64,000 nucleotides of DNA, from positions 38,097,952-38,161,951 of the forward strand of contig OW121741.1 of assembly GCA_933228675.1 (NCBI GenBank). The letters are read 5' to 3'. Shown here piece after piece: positions 37,301-44,480 of this stretch (positions are counted from its first letter, which is position 1; the number at the start of each line of letters is the position of its first letter). This stretch comes from Stomorhina lunata. Its lineage: Eukaryota; Arthropoda; Insecta; Diptera; Rhiniidae. A model generated the notes under the pieces. The model worked only from the letters and a program-made list of their open reading frames with translations, did no database searches and was not told the DNA's origin. A program made the position numbers and the translations under genes.

Positions 37301-40300
37301 ATAGCTTTCGTCCAGATGGTCGACGTTATAGCCAATTCGAAAAGAGCAATAGTGTTTGTGGCTCTCCCAATGAAACCCAATTGCATTCGCATTTGGAAAA
37401 TCTTAATATGCATGGTAAAATACCCACTAATGGCTTCCAGACTATAGCTCGTTGTACTGCCAATGAGATGGTGGATAACCATGTCAAATTCACCACTCAT
37501 TCTTTGCCACGACCGGCTACTAATGCTTTTCGCAATAATCTTAATCGTACTTCAAGTTTAGCTAGAGATTTTAATGCCGATAACTCGGGTAGTATGTTTT
37601 CAAGTTTGGAAATAAGTAAAATTCCCGAATTGCCTGAAAAACCTCCCAGTCCTCCACCAAAACCCAATCGTAATGGTGCTCAAGCTCCCACTGTGCCAAG
37701 ACCGAGCAAAGAACAAAGTTTGGATCAACAATATCCATTGCAAAGACAGGCCGGCATGGCTGGTATCTATCAATTAAGTGGCTCAGATTCAGGCAATGGT
37801 TCGGGCGATTCTATGCCTGGGGATATGAATGAATTTATTATGCATCGGGGTGTGGTTATAAAGAATCCGAGATTTATGACTACTTCTGTATCTTCGATAA
37901 CATTGAAAAGTCTGAGTGAATTTGATGTAGAGGCCGCAGAGGATCAACTATTTACTTTGGAGATTCCAGACTTCAAACCGGTAGGAGAGATATTTAAAAC
38001 TTGTATACAAATAAACTTATTAATATTTCTTATTTCCTCACTTAAGGTCTCCAAATTTGATGTAGAGAACTTCAGTACTCTCCTCTTGCCCTCTTGTGAA
38101 AATAAACCTTTGGATGGAGATGCTTTGAATACATTCAAAATCATGTTATTAGAAACTGGACCCAAAATGTTGGCCGAACATATAACGCGCATAGATATAG
38201 GACTGTTGATAGAGGAACCTAACTCAGAGCCGGAATCTGAAGTAGATAATGAATGTAACTATTTAGAATGTTCGGGTCTAGAGATGCTGACACTGCCACA
38301 GGGGAAAATATTTCGCAATGATCTAATTGAACGTACGCAATGTATGAAACTAATGGTGGCGGTGACTATACTTACGTGTCAAACAGATTTAGATCGTGCT
38401 GAGATACTCAGCAAATGGATACAAGTGGCGGTGGAAACTAAAACAGCTTTAGGAAATCTTTTCGGTTTCTCTACTATAATGTTGGGACTGTGTATGCCTC
38501 AGGTAAGTACATTTTTAAAAAGAGATAAACCGCCTTACTTCTAAGCATTTACTTATAGATCCAAAAACTCACATCTGCTTGGCACTTGCTACGCCAAAAG
38601 TACACCGATGATGCTTTTATGTTCGAGGCCAAACTACGGCCCACTTTAATCAGCATGAATGAGTGTTCGAATCCTCAAGCCCCCAATACTACGGTTCCAC
38701 ATGTTTTACTTTATGCTTTGCTCAAGGATCGTCCGGTCATCGATATTTTGAATTTTAACAATACAAGTGAGAAATCTTCTTTGTACAATATGTGCATTAC
38801 CTCGTGGGAGAGTAAGGCCGATGATTTCGGCATGTACATCAATTATGCTCATTTGGATTCATCACGTAATTTTCTTAATAACTTAAAGTTGTATCGTAAA
38901 AATTCGAAAATGATTTTGGAAGAGTCAATATCGAGACTGGATGAGTTGTTAAGTGATGCTTTTAGGTAAGTTATATCATGAGAGATATCTGAGAACAAAT
39001 ATATTTAAATTTGATAATTTGTACATAAAATTACCTATTTTTGAGCATACTTGTACTCTCCGCCCGCTATGATGTAATACCGGAGTGTCTCTAGTGAAAA
39101 TCGAACCCACAACCTTGCGCAAGCAATCTTGCGCACTATCCGCTAGACGTATTGTATTACAGTTATGATAATGGAATTGTATATTTAGGGCCATATTGAT
39201 TGATTGTGACTATTCCAAAATGTTCAAATAGTAGGTATCTATTTTCCCAGGCCAAAGCCACAGAAAGAATCAGGGATGGCAAACATGGTACAATTGTACT
39301 TTTTTGGTACATTTTAAACCCGATTGATACAGTGGTACTACCGCGTCCAACTTGGTACAATTTGAAAATCTTAGTATTCACTGTGTCGCAACCTACAGGA
39401 CCAGTACCCCGGGATTAAGATGTTTATATTTTCTGTATCAAATTTTAGTTTAAATTGGTTCATATTTGATCATACTTCTTTGGTCTTCTTTAAAATCACA
39501 TTGATACCCCGTTAAAAAGGTCTTAACTTGACCCTAGCTATAATATTGGACGATCTGAATAAAATATGTACTTTAAATATATGTACATAATTATTGTAAA
39601 AAGTTTTCGCATGTCACCAAAATTAAATACATATGTTTTCCAAAGCATTACAAAATCTTCTAAATTCAGACCTTAGTGGCTAAAGATATCCCTAAATCGG
39701 TCGAGCCTGACCATAGTACTTTCTGTTCTATATGGGTCTTACAAAAATGGGCATAAGTCCATTTTAATTTATTTGAATTTACAATTTTATATCTCAATTG
39801 GAGGAAAGAGTAACCTCGAAGAATTTGCTCATACGAAATTTATTATGAACTTCAAAAAAGTACCAAATGTTTGAAATTTGGGTATAGTTATTTCCTATAT
39901 GGTACAAAAAGTACATTTTGTTTTAATATTTGGTACAAAATCAAGAATTCCATTTTCAATCCCTGGTAAGAATTGTATTAGAGCAACCTAGAGTTTATCG
40001 ACTTTATGAAGGCCTTAAACAGTGACAATAGTAGCTAAAATTATTGCGCAACTGAAGGCAAGTTACTACAGTCATTTTCGGTTATAGGCCACAGCTATAG
40101 TTGCAAAACTTTTGTGGACTTGCAAGTGACTATGAAAGTATAGAGACGCTTTAATGGACCTGTCGGTAAAATAAGGTTAGAGTTTGCTAATCTGGAAATT
40201 AATCGCACCGACTTAAAAGCTAAGGATTTAATTAATGTTGAGTAATTTTTAGTGGCGCCACCTGTAGGTAACTTTGCATACCAAATTAGAAACCTTTGTA

Positions 40301-43300
40301 ACAAGCCATATAGACGGCTTTTGATTCAATAATTATGCCGTATAAACCAAATTCTGGCAGTTTTAAATGGTGATGCGTTGCTAAGTGGAATTTCTAGTAA
40401 AAAAGTTAATTTCTACGCTAATGGCTTTTGACTCAAAGACCTACAGCTAAATATCACAAAAAGCCATTAAGGAAGTGGTACAATAAATGTATGAAATATC
40501 TGTAAATATAATCTTAGATAATCAAGCTGTCATTCGGTGTCTGCATTCCGTCAGACTCTTCTGAATTTTATATCAGATGGCTTAACAGTTTAGCATTTTT
40601 ATTATGCTGACCTGCTGCCGATCCACAAAGTAAACAATACTAGGGACTACCTTACAAATTCAAGATTAACTTTTGGCATGACTCTAGACACTTGAAAAGC
40701 TTGCAAATCAGCTAATAAATGAGCGTCAGTCGTGTTTATTGGTCAAATAAAAGGCTTTTAAAAATAACTCGGATAATTTAATGGGGAAGCCAGTATTATA
40801 AGATTTTTTCATTCCAAAACACTTTCCGGAATGCCATCAAATCAGTTGGTGTCATGTTCTGACGGACATACAGAACATGACATCGGGTCTTGATAGTTAG
40901 GCTATGCAGGATGACATTAACTGATACAATCTCAACAGTTAAAATAGGTAAGAGCCTATCGGAGTCCTTCATAGCAAAACAGGGATTCAGGCGATAGTTT
41001 GTCATGCGATCTCTACAATATTGTGTTGGAGAAAATCGTCCGAGATGCTGCACTTAATACAACTGGAACAATTTTTTAACAGAAAACACATGCTACTGGG
41101 GTTTGGCGATGACATTAATATTATGGGACGCACATTCCGCGAGGTGACTGACGCCTTTTTATGTATCGAGAAATAATTTAATAAAATGGGTCTAGTTATC
41201 ACTACAACTTGAGGACTTGGAATACGCTGATGACGTTTGTCTTCTAAGCCAAAGCTCAGGTCTCCATCAAGATAACACTAACGTCATCACTATTAAATCT
41301 CAGGCAGCTGGGCTGGAAATCAATAGTTCTAAAACAAAGATTATGCCAGGAGCCTATGGCGCAAATCCGTCGACATATATCAATGCGGATAACGAGGTTA
41401 TTGGAAATGTAGGTACCTTTAATTATCTAGGAAGTTTGGTATCTACAAAAGGAGCCGTCGACGATGATATTGAATCTCGTATTAATAAGGCAAAATTTGC
41501 ATTTGACATTCTTCGAGCTTTTTGGAAATCTCGGCGCAAATCCGTCGACATATATCAATGTGGATAACGAGGTTATTGGAAATGTAGGTACCTTTAATTA
41601 TCTAGGAAGTTTGGTATCTACAAAAGGAGCCGTCGACGATGGTATTGAATCTCGTATTAATAAGGCAAAGTTTGCATTTGACATTCTTCGAGCTTTTTGG
41701 AAATCTCGGCAAATATCAACAACAACTAAGTTACGAATATACAACTCGCATGTCAAATCCGTCTTGTATTACGGTTGCGAAACTTGGAAACGCACAAATG
41801 CTATCGATAAGCGCCTACAAACCTTTGCAAACAAATGCTTGCAGCAAATTTTTAATATATGTTGGCCGAATCGCATACGAACTGAAGATCTACTAAACGT
41901 GACAAACCAAATCCCTACTTCTGTAGAGGTATGTCAAAGGAAATGGCAGTGGATAGGCCACACGCTTAGAAGGCCAAATACCAAAATTGCTCGACAAGCG
42001 CTTCGTTGGAATCCACAGGGTAGCAGCCGTCGTATTGGTGCACCTGCTAGAACGTGGAGAAGGTCAATTCATGGGGAATAACGCATGCCTAACATCTCGC
42101 AATTGAGTTCGATATAAAAGGATGGTTGAGGCCCCATGCTTCACTGGGAGTCAAGGATGACAGAAGAAAAAGTTGTAAATTAATCAAAAACAAAACTGAT
42201 GGTTTCCACAAACAGTCCACAAGAGTTGGACCACATGTGATTGTTGAAAACTATAACTTCGAGGTTATAAAAAAATTTGTTTACCTCGGTACCGCCCTCA
42301 ACATAAATAACGATATAAGTTTCGAAATCAAACGTGAAATCATACATGCCAACAAATGCTATTTTGGCCTAAGCCAGACAGTTAAGAAATAAAATCTCCC
42401 TGTAAGAACTAAAATCACTCACTATAAAACGCTAATACTGGTGCTGAATCATGGACACTTGCTCAGGCAGATGGAGCTATTCTTGGAGTTTTTGAGAGTA
42501 AGATTCTACGAAAAATCTTTGGACCAGTCTGCGACAACAATGAATATCGACATCGAATGAACCATGAGCTGTATGAGTTATACGGTGACATCGACATAGT
42601 AAAACGCATTAAACAGCACTGGCTGCGTTAGCTAGGACATGTTGTACGAATGGACGAAAATACTTAAGCAAGAAAAGTGTTCAAAAATGTTTCTGAGGGA
42701 ACTGGTAAAAGAGGACGTCCGAAAGACGTGAAAAGACCAAGAAGAGGAAGATCTTTAAAGCTTGCATAGAGAATATGAGCACAAGATCGAAGCACATGGA
42801 ATTCTAAAATAAGCTCGGCTTTGACCTTAACAAATTGTAAATATAGGCCATTTAAGTAAGTATTATCCCCTTTCCAATGAAGATCCACCAAATTCGTATA
42901 TACACTAGAAACAATTTTATAGGCAGTATTTATTTGCCTTTGCCTTTGAGGCCCTATGCTCCACTGGGAGTCAAGGATAACAGAGAGAGATTTATTTGCC
43001 TTAGTGTTAGTTCTCTTAAAACAAAAGGTATTCCGGGAATTTCCGGAATATGGTTTTATTTTAAATTGTTGTTTAAATTAGTTTTATTCTCATTCTTAGG
43101 TATATTTGGGAAAGTGACATTGAAAGTCTTAGGACTTGTATTGAATATGTCCTCTTTTTACATAATAAAACAGAACAAGTTTAATACGTTACATAATTTA
43201 TCAACTCATTCCTTTTTCCCTTTTCAGAACCGAATTTCACGTAAAATTTCTGTGGGGCAGTAAAGGAGCTACAGCCACGGCCGATGATCGTCACTCGAAA

Positions 43301-43369
43301 CTGGAAAAAGTTTTAGCCTTAATGGCTGATAAATTTTGTAATGCCGACAATGGAACAGCAACTGCCTAA
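16198..43369 (+). CDS. CG9098: BCAR3/SH2D3 (NSP)-family adaptor with SAM, SH2 and CDC25-like domains
   Basis: Nine coding blocks: 16198-16378, 19191-19349, 20364-20556, 36189-36579, 36638-36740, 36803-37980, 38047-38502, 38559-38965 and 43228-43369. Together they are 3210 nt (1069 residues), with every junction phase agreeing. Order of parts: N-terminal MGNVQT (G2 with T6, a myristoylation pattern); SAM domain about 46-111; SH2 from W259, with the phosphotyrosine-binding arginine R282 in FLIRD; Ser/Pro/Gln-rich linker with PEKPPSPPPKP (about 620-630), a likely SH3 ligand; and a C-terminal CDC25/RasGEF-like domain from about 736, ending near TEFHVKFLWGSKG. In vertebrate NSP proteins this last fold does not act as an exchange factor but binds the focal-adhesion-targeting domain of Cas proteins. 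I infer a membrane-attached adaptor linking phosphotyrosine signals to Cas, Rap or adhesion. The upstream promoter gives a SAM form; an SH2-only form starting at ATG 36271 is possible. Confidence 0.92.
16379..17270. other. Intron 1, first part
   Basis: 16379-16911 has no recognisable element; its open frames at 16507-16902 have no domain. 16912-17200 is a mini-me relative starting 'acaagtaagagtggtatatt' with a 'cggctatgccg' hairpin, related to sequences at 25660, 26905 and 27140. Confidence 0.5.
17275..18661 (+). mobile_element. Dispersed repeat with internal 131-bp units, copy 2 (inverted)
   Basis: Reverse complement of the element at 6719-8330. The order is reversed, and the same hairpin (CGAGCAAGGCTCG near 18630) and 'tcaaccaggtactata' end at 18661. 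It is shorter in the middle (fewer 131-bp units) and lacks the TA tract. It lies in intron 1 of the CG9098-like gene. Confidence 0.8.
18662..19190. other. Intron 1, end: short mini-me remnant
   Basis: 18662-18900 carries the 'agctatagtcggtaaagcc' end, a GACA/GACG tract at 18818-18845 and the 'aatcgattctcctgccgatt' block: a shortened mini-me-like copy. 18901-19190 is ordinary intron up to the acceptor. Confidence 0.55.
19191..19349 (+). CDS. CG9098: CG9098-like exon 2: rest of SAM domain
   Basis: Acceptor 'ctttttctag' ends at 19190. The split codon gives Asn, and the frame continues NNFNMYNCVEDILDLDDGDL, then RLKGVRDPEHRSKMLSSLV. This is the SAM core with the 'DLxxLGV..xGHRxKML' pattern (here LKGVRDPEHRSKML). 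Donor GT is at 19350-19351, phase 1. Confidence 0.88.
19476..20259 (+). mobile_element. mini-me/DINE-like dispersed repeat in intron 2
   Basis: Starts 'acaagtaagaaagtgctata' and ends 'ctatggtggtgaagggtata', with a CCAGCCAGACGGACGG tract near 20095. It is more diverged from 14503-15306 than 43549-44357 is, so probably an older insertion. It fills most of the 1-kb intron 2. Confidence 0.8.
20364..20556 (+). CDS. CG9098: CG9098-like exon 3: Ser/Thr-rich linker
   Basis: Acceptor AG is at 20362-20363. It encodes VSTQISPTLPRRKNSCPP...RGTLTPNAKSPVDKKRFTFD. SP/TP sites suggest proline-directed phosphorylation. It ends in phase 2 (AT) with donor GTAAGT at 20557, leading into a 15.6-kb intron. No domain is present; the assignment rests on the clean phases and splice sites. 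Confidence 0.8.
20557..21474. other. Start of the 15.6-kb intron 3
   Basis: Mostly unique sequence. A perfect 8-bp hairpin GCAGGCTG-TTGT-CAGCCTGC lies at 20837-20856. A CT-rich stretch (20945-20975) followed by 'aacagcaacaaaaacaatta' at 21041 has the look of a fly promoter and 5' UTR, so an internal promoter for a SAM-less isoform is possible. This is inference only. Confidence 0.35.
21475..21732. repeat. mini-me-type satellite remnant
   Basis: Shares 'agattttaggaaatttccc', 'tttgctttggcaatatctcg' and 'gatttccaaaaatttgatat' with 1-1690. It is interrupted at 21733 by the CAGCCTAACC end described next. Confidence 0.6.
22480..23165. repeat. Repeats of a TTTGAGAATAA / TTATTCTCAAA motif
   Basis: The motif occurs many times in both orientations around 22520-22690 and 22980-23165, with 'gatatcaaac' and 'agtatcaaac' at the outer edges. 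It could be a decayed foldback element. No coding sequence is present. Confidence 0.6.
23167..24420. repeat. mini-me-type repeats with GTCY tracts
   Basis: The 'tatacccttcatcaataggt' core starts at 23169. GTCT/GTCC tracts lie at 23303-23345 and 24111-24175, each joined to 'gattctcctgccg'-type sequence or its reverse and to the 'cggtttataaacac' satellite text. Several partial copies are run together. Confidence 0.6.
24421..25851. other. Intron 3 sequence, no gene seen
   Basis: Short open frames (24661-24993) without domains. A mini-me relative end ('cggcaaagccg' hairpin and 'cactcttacttgttt') lies at 25660-25727. Confidence 0.45.
25869..27289. repeat. mini-me-type satellite remnants in intron 3
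   Basis: 25870-26560 repeats the text of 1-1690. 26905-26985 is a reversed end module ('cggcattgccg', 'cactcttacttgttt'). 27140-27290 is a forward end module ('acaagtattaatattcggct'). Nothing coding is seen. Confidence 0.55.
27290..28060 (-). mobile_element. Diverged mini-me/DINE-like copy, reverse orientation
   Basis: Follows the order of the copy at 3313-4095: 'tataggtggaaagagtatta', 'ttagacccacctttaactat', a short GTCAGTCTGGACGG tract, the middle, and a 'cgactatagcacttacttgt' end. Many substitutions mark it as older. Confidence 0.7.
28061..28639. other. Intron 3 sequence, no gene seen
   Basis: 28061-28300 shares phrases with 25540-25640 in inverse ('ttttcggtggcgtcatcatc'), so it is another dispersed repeat. 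28440-28555 is mini-me satellite text. Confidence 0.45.
28640..28900 (+). mobile_element. 3' end of LINE B, carrying a short LINE A tail
   Basis: 28783-28900 ('atatgagcacaagatcgaag', 'ggccatttaagtaagta') matches 42770-42860, the 3' end of the LINE called B here. It is inserted in mini-me satellite sequence. It is interrupted by the 48-bp insertion at 28723-28770. Confidence 0.7.
28723..28770 (+). mobile_element. Ultra-short LINE A 3'-tail insertion with 12-bp target duplication
   Basis: Contains GAGGCCCTATGCTCCACTGG and a GAA-rich tail. It is flanked by AGTAAAATCTTT at 28711-28722 and again at 28771-28782. Only the last 40-odd bases of the LINE were copied. Confidence 0.88.
28916..29161. mobile_element. 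246-bp MITE with perfect 32-bp terminal inverted repeats
   Basis: Left TIR 28916-28947 begins CTGTGGCTTGGTGCTAAAAG. Right TIR 29130-29161 is its exact reverse complement. AAAT borders both ends (a likely 4-bp target duplication), and joining the flanks restores the 'tttataaataccagag' text of the surrounding satellite. No coding capacity is present. Superfamily is not assigned. Confidence 0.88.
29162..31239. other. AT-rich intron sequence
   Basis: No gene is seen. 29405-29430 has a short GACA tract of a mini-me remnant. The rest is low-complexity A/T. Confidence 0.5.
31240..33130. repeat. AT-rich tandem repeat, about 820-bp units
   Basis: Long phrases recur at an offset of 810-835 bp: 'actaaaatgcttaaacttgc' near 31486 and 32321, and 'aaagcctacaaaaactgttt' near 31888 and 32701. 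Inside the units the palindrome-rich phrase TTTCGAAATTTTCGAA recurs every 50-150 bp. It lies in intron 3 of the CG9098-like gene and has no coding content. Confidence 0.8.
33131..33580. repeat. Three tandem units of about 145 bp
   Basis: 'caaggcaggtacc' or similar recurs near 33130, 33280 and 33430. Each is followed by 'ggacctctttttt', 'ttgaattttatcaaattctg' and 'agaagaaaaatagg'. Confidence 0.75.
33590..34890 (-). pseudogene. Decayed jockey/CR1-like LINE reverse transcriptase
   Basis: On the minus strand, 34860-34640 reads TGPDGIPTLVLKQCSSTLAH, then PLAKLF and MCWKIANVTPIPKIGEA, a fingers/palm block of non-LTR reverse transcriptases. Further on, 34400-34200 reads NPIYSFADDSNIYHSYSF and LSRVVFNARKTQYCVLTQ, which includes the catalytic (Y/F)ADD box. 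Stops and frameshifts are frequent. It lies antisense within intron 3. Confidence 0.75.
34891..35504. other. Intron 3 sequence, no gene seen
   Basis: AT-rich, no recognisable element. Confidence 0.4.
35505..35586 (-). repeat. tRNA-like SINE head
   Basis: The reverse strand reads TGGCTTAGTTGG (a consensus Pol III A box) about 45 bp before TTTTCGAACCCC (B box with one mismatch). The cloverleaf is not complete, so this is a tRNA-derived retroposon rather than a tRNA gene. Confidence 0.6.
35587..36188. other. End of intron 3
   Basis: Unremarkable. A TAATTA-rich stretch lies near 36090-36160, before the acceptor at 36187-36188. Confidence 0.5.
36189..36579 (+). CDS. CG9098: CG9098-like exon 4: SH2 domain
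   Basis: Acceptor AG 36187-36188 follows 'cttgccctcgttaa'. The split codon AT-C gives Ile, and the frame reads IYEELKPRDANTTTRSK... An in-frame ATG at 36271 could start a shorter isoform. The SH2 core runs WYHGPLPRQRAEEIVQ, GDFLIRDC, NYVLTCR and VLHFVINK. It ends in phase 0 with donor GTAAGA at 36580. Confidence 0.92.
36638..36740 (+). CDS. CG9098: CG9098-like exon 5: end of SH2 domain
   Basis: Acceptor 'tatacag' ends at 36637. The frame reads ILVQPETVYERIQYQFEEDA then FDAIPDLITFYVGSG, the C-terminal SH2 strands and helix B typical of NSP proteins. It ends in phase 1 with donor GTAAGT at 36741. Confidence 0.92.
36803..37980 (+). CDS. CG9098: CG9098-like exon 6: SH2 tail and Ser/Pro/Gln linker
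   Basis: Acceptor 'ttttcag' ends at 36802. It begins GKPISLASGARIQYPCNRTY, the last part of the SH2 region, then about 370 residues of low complexity rich in Q, N, S and P. PSKKQRSQSLTPAQ (a possible 14-3-3-type site) and a poly-proline stretch are present. It ends IPDFKP at 37980, where a GT (37981) opens a 66-nt in-frame intron. Confidence 0.9.
37981..38046 (+). other. 66-nt in-frame intron or retained segment of CG9098-like gene
   Basis: Begins GTAGGAGAG and ends CACTTAAG. The length is divisible by three, there is no stop in the reading frame, and it is AT-rich as fly introns are. Its translation is hydrophobic (QINLLIFLISSL), unlike the flanking protein, which favours splicing. Confidence 0.8.
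38047..38502 (+). CDS. CG9098: CG9098-like exon 7: start of CDC25-like domain
   Basis: Acceptor 'cacttaag' ends at 38046. It encodes VSKFDVENFSTLLLPSCENK...AEHITRIDIGLLIEE...RTQCMKLMVAVTILTCQTDL, then ILSKWIQVAVETKTALGNLF. This is the first half of the NSP-type CDC25 fold. It ends in phase 0 with donor GTAAGT at 38503. If the preceding 66-nt intron is retained, exons 6 and 7 form one exon and the protein gains 22 residues. Confidence 0.9.
38559..38965 (+). CDS. CG9098: CG9098-like exon 8: second half of CDC25-like domain
   Basis: Acceptor 'acttatag' ends at 38558. It encodes IQKLTSAWHLLRQKYTDDAF, then MFEAKLRPTLISMNECSNPQ and VPHVLLYALLKDRPVIDILN. The conserved 'TVPH' loop is present. It ends in phase 2 with donor GTAAGT at 38966, leading into a 4.3-kb intron packed with LINE sequence. 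Confidence 0.92.
38966..40799. other. Last intron, first part
   Basis: 39060-39165 is tRNA-like (listed separately). 39260-39960 contains several 'tttttggtacatttt' and 'aaaaagtaccaaa' repeats. 40240-40310 is a fragment of the 131-bp-unit repeat ('gtggcgccacctgtagg'). No gene is seen. Confidence 0.45.
39060..39165 (-). repeat. tRNA-like SINE head
   Basis: The reverse strand reads TAGCGGATAGTGCGC (A-box-like) and GTGGGTTCGATTTTC (B box), with a 'gcgcaagattgcttgcgc' stem between them. An intact cloverleaf is not evident. Confidence 0.5.
40800..41202 (+). pseudogene. LINE B reverse transcriptase, 5' part of interrupted copy
   Basis: The + strand reads, with frameshifts, CDLYNIVLEKIVRDAALNTT, then ATGVWR and (F)GDDINIMGRTFREVTDAFL...MGLVI. 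This is the RT palm of a non-LTR element whose catalytic box is usually ADD or DD. It stops at the point where LINE A is inserted and resumes near 42166. Confidence 0.7.
41203..42165 (+). mobile_element. LINE A, 5'-truncated, inserted into LINE B
   Basis: Encodes the RT C-terminus: EYADDVCLLSQSSG, LEINSSKTKIM, GTFNYLGSLVSTKGAVDD, then STTTKLRIYNSHVKSVLYYG, CQRKWQWIGHTLRRPNTKIA and ALRWNPQGSSRR. It ends with the LINE A 3' tail GAGGCCCCATGCTTCACTGG and an A/G-rich run. A 175-bp segment (from 41358) is tandemly repeated from 41533, which breaks the frame. 'gttatca' and 'attaatca' at the two edges may be a decayed target duplication. Confidence 0.75.
42166..42870 (+). pseudogene. LINE B reverse transcriptase, 3' part of interrupted copy
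   Basis: Resumes with TRVGPHVIVENYNFEVIKKF, then VYLGTALNINNDISFEIKR, ESKILRKIFGPVCDNNEYRH, RMNHELYELYGDIDIVKRI, LGHVVRMDEN and GTGKRGRPKD. It ends in the 3' UTR text 'atatgagcacaagatcgaag'. There are several stops. Sense orientation within the last intron of the CG9098-like gene. Confidence 0.75.
42941..42990 (+). mobile_element. Ultra-short LINE A 3'-tail insertion with 12-bp target duplication
   Basis: A 50-bp insert with GAGGCCCTATGCTCCACTGG and a GAGAGA tail. It is flanked by TTTATTTGCCTT at 42929-42940 and 42991-43002. Confidence 0.88.
43228..43369 (+). CDS. CG9098: CG9098-like terminal exon
   Basis: Acceptor 'cccttttcag' ends at 43227. The split codon AG-A gives Arg, and the frame reads TEFHVKFLWGSKGATATADD, then RHSKLEKVLALMADKFCN. 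This is the conserved final helix of NSP proteins that packs against Cas. The stop TAA is at 43367-43369. Confidence 0.92.
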
Positions 43370-43548
43370 AAAAATGACTACAAAAAAAATTTGGAACTAC
43401 GACTACTAGTGTAAATAACTTAAAGATAGAAAAGAAGAAGTAAGAAATATAAAATTTTGATACGATAAAATATAGGAATTAAAAAACGATAAACAAAATT
43501 AGGCTGAGAAAAGTTAAAAAAAATTGGAATACATCAATTTATAATAAA
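43370..43548 (+). terminator. 3' UTR and poly(A) signal of CG9098-like gene
   Basis: AT-rich 3' UTR. AATAAA at 43543-43548 directly abuts the start of the mini-me-like insertion at 43549, so the natural cleavage site may now lie inside the element. Confidence 0.5.
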
Positions 43549-44357
43549 ACAAGTAAGAAAGCGCTATAGTCGGTCAAGCCGACCATATGATACCCTTCAC
43601 CACTAAGATCAAAGGTGTTATTTTTCCTGTGTAAAGACAAATATTTGCTAAATTTTGCCATCATACAAACATTTTCTCAAAACTTATATATTCAACCTGT
43701 TTCCGTCATTTGGACTTATATGAGAGCTAGGGTCAAATGTGGACCGATTATCTCGAAATTTGGCAGATTGATTACAGTTGTTACAAAAATTATGTATGCA
43801 GAAAATAGACTCAAAATTTCCATTATCTTTAGATTTACGAGCGTTTTAGTGATTTTTTGTCTCATTTAGTGCGTTTTTAAAGAAGAGTTTGTATGGGAGC
43901 TATGGTCAAATGTGGACCGATTTCAACAAAATTTGGTACAGTGGTTTTAGTTGACATAAGCAGTATTTGTTTTAAATTTCATGAAAAAATATTGATATTC
44001 GTGGCCAATATAGCAATTCCGGGAAGTGGGACCTATGGGAGGTACCATAAATAATGGACCGATTTTGACCAATTTCAATAGCCATAGTCCCATTATCAAA
44101 AAAATGATCTGTGCCAAATTTCATCAAATTATCTTTAGAATTGCGACCTGTAGTTTGATTACAAGGTTTACATGGGGGTCCAGCCAACCAGCCAGACGGA
44201 CGAACGGACGGGCGGACATCGCTAAATCGACTCAGAAAGTGATTCCAAGTCTAGTGGTATACTAAAAGGTGGGTCTAAGACAAATATTTCTATGCGTTAC
44301 AAACATCAGCACAAACTTATAATACCCTTTCCACCTATGGTGGTGAGGGGTATAAAA
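43549..44357 (+). mobile_element. mini-me/DINE-like dispersed repeat downstream of CG9098-like gene
   Basis: Almost identical to 14503-15306 across its whole length, including the same end modules and the GACG tract (44195-44216). High identity between copies 29 kb apart indicates recent spread. Confidence 0.85.
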
Positions 44358-44480
44358 AGTTATAAGATTATGCAATGAAGGTCTGATTTTGTTGAAAATG
44401 GGGACATTTTTGGATATTAAATTGTTTCCCCTGTAAATCTTAACTAACTTTCAAAATCAAAATTTCGTAACTACTTTAAA

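Noticed and set aside
37174..37500. Minus-strand open frame of 108 codons
   Set aside because: Shadow of exon 6 of the CG9098-like gene, which has clear domain context and splice sites.
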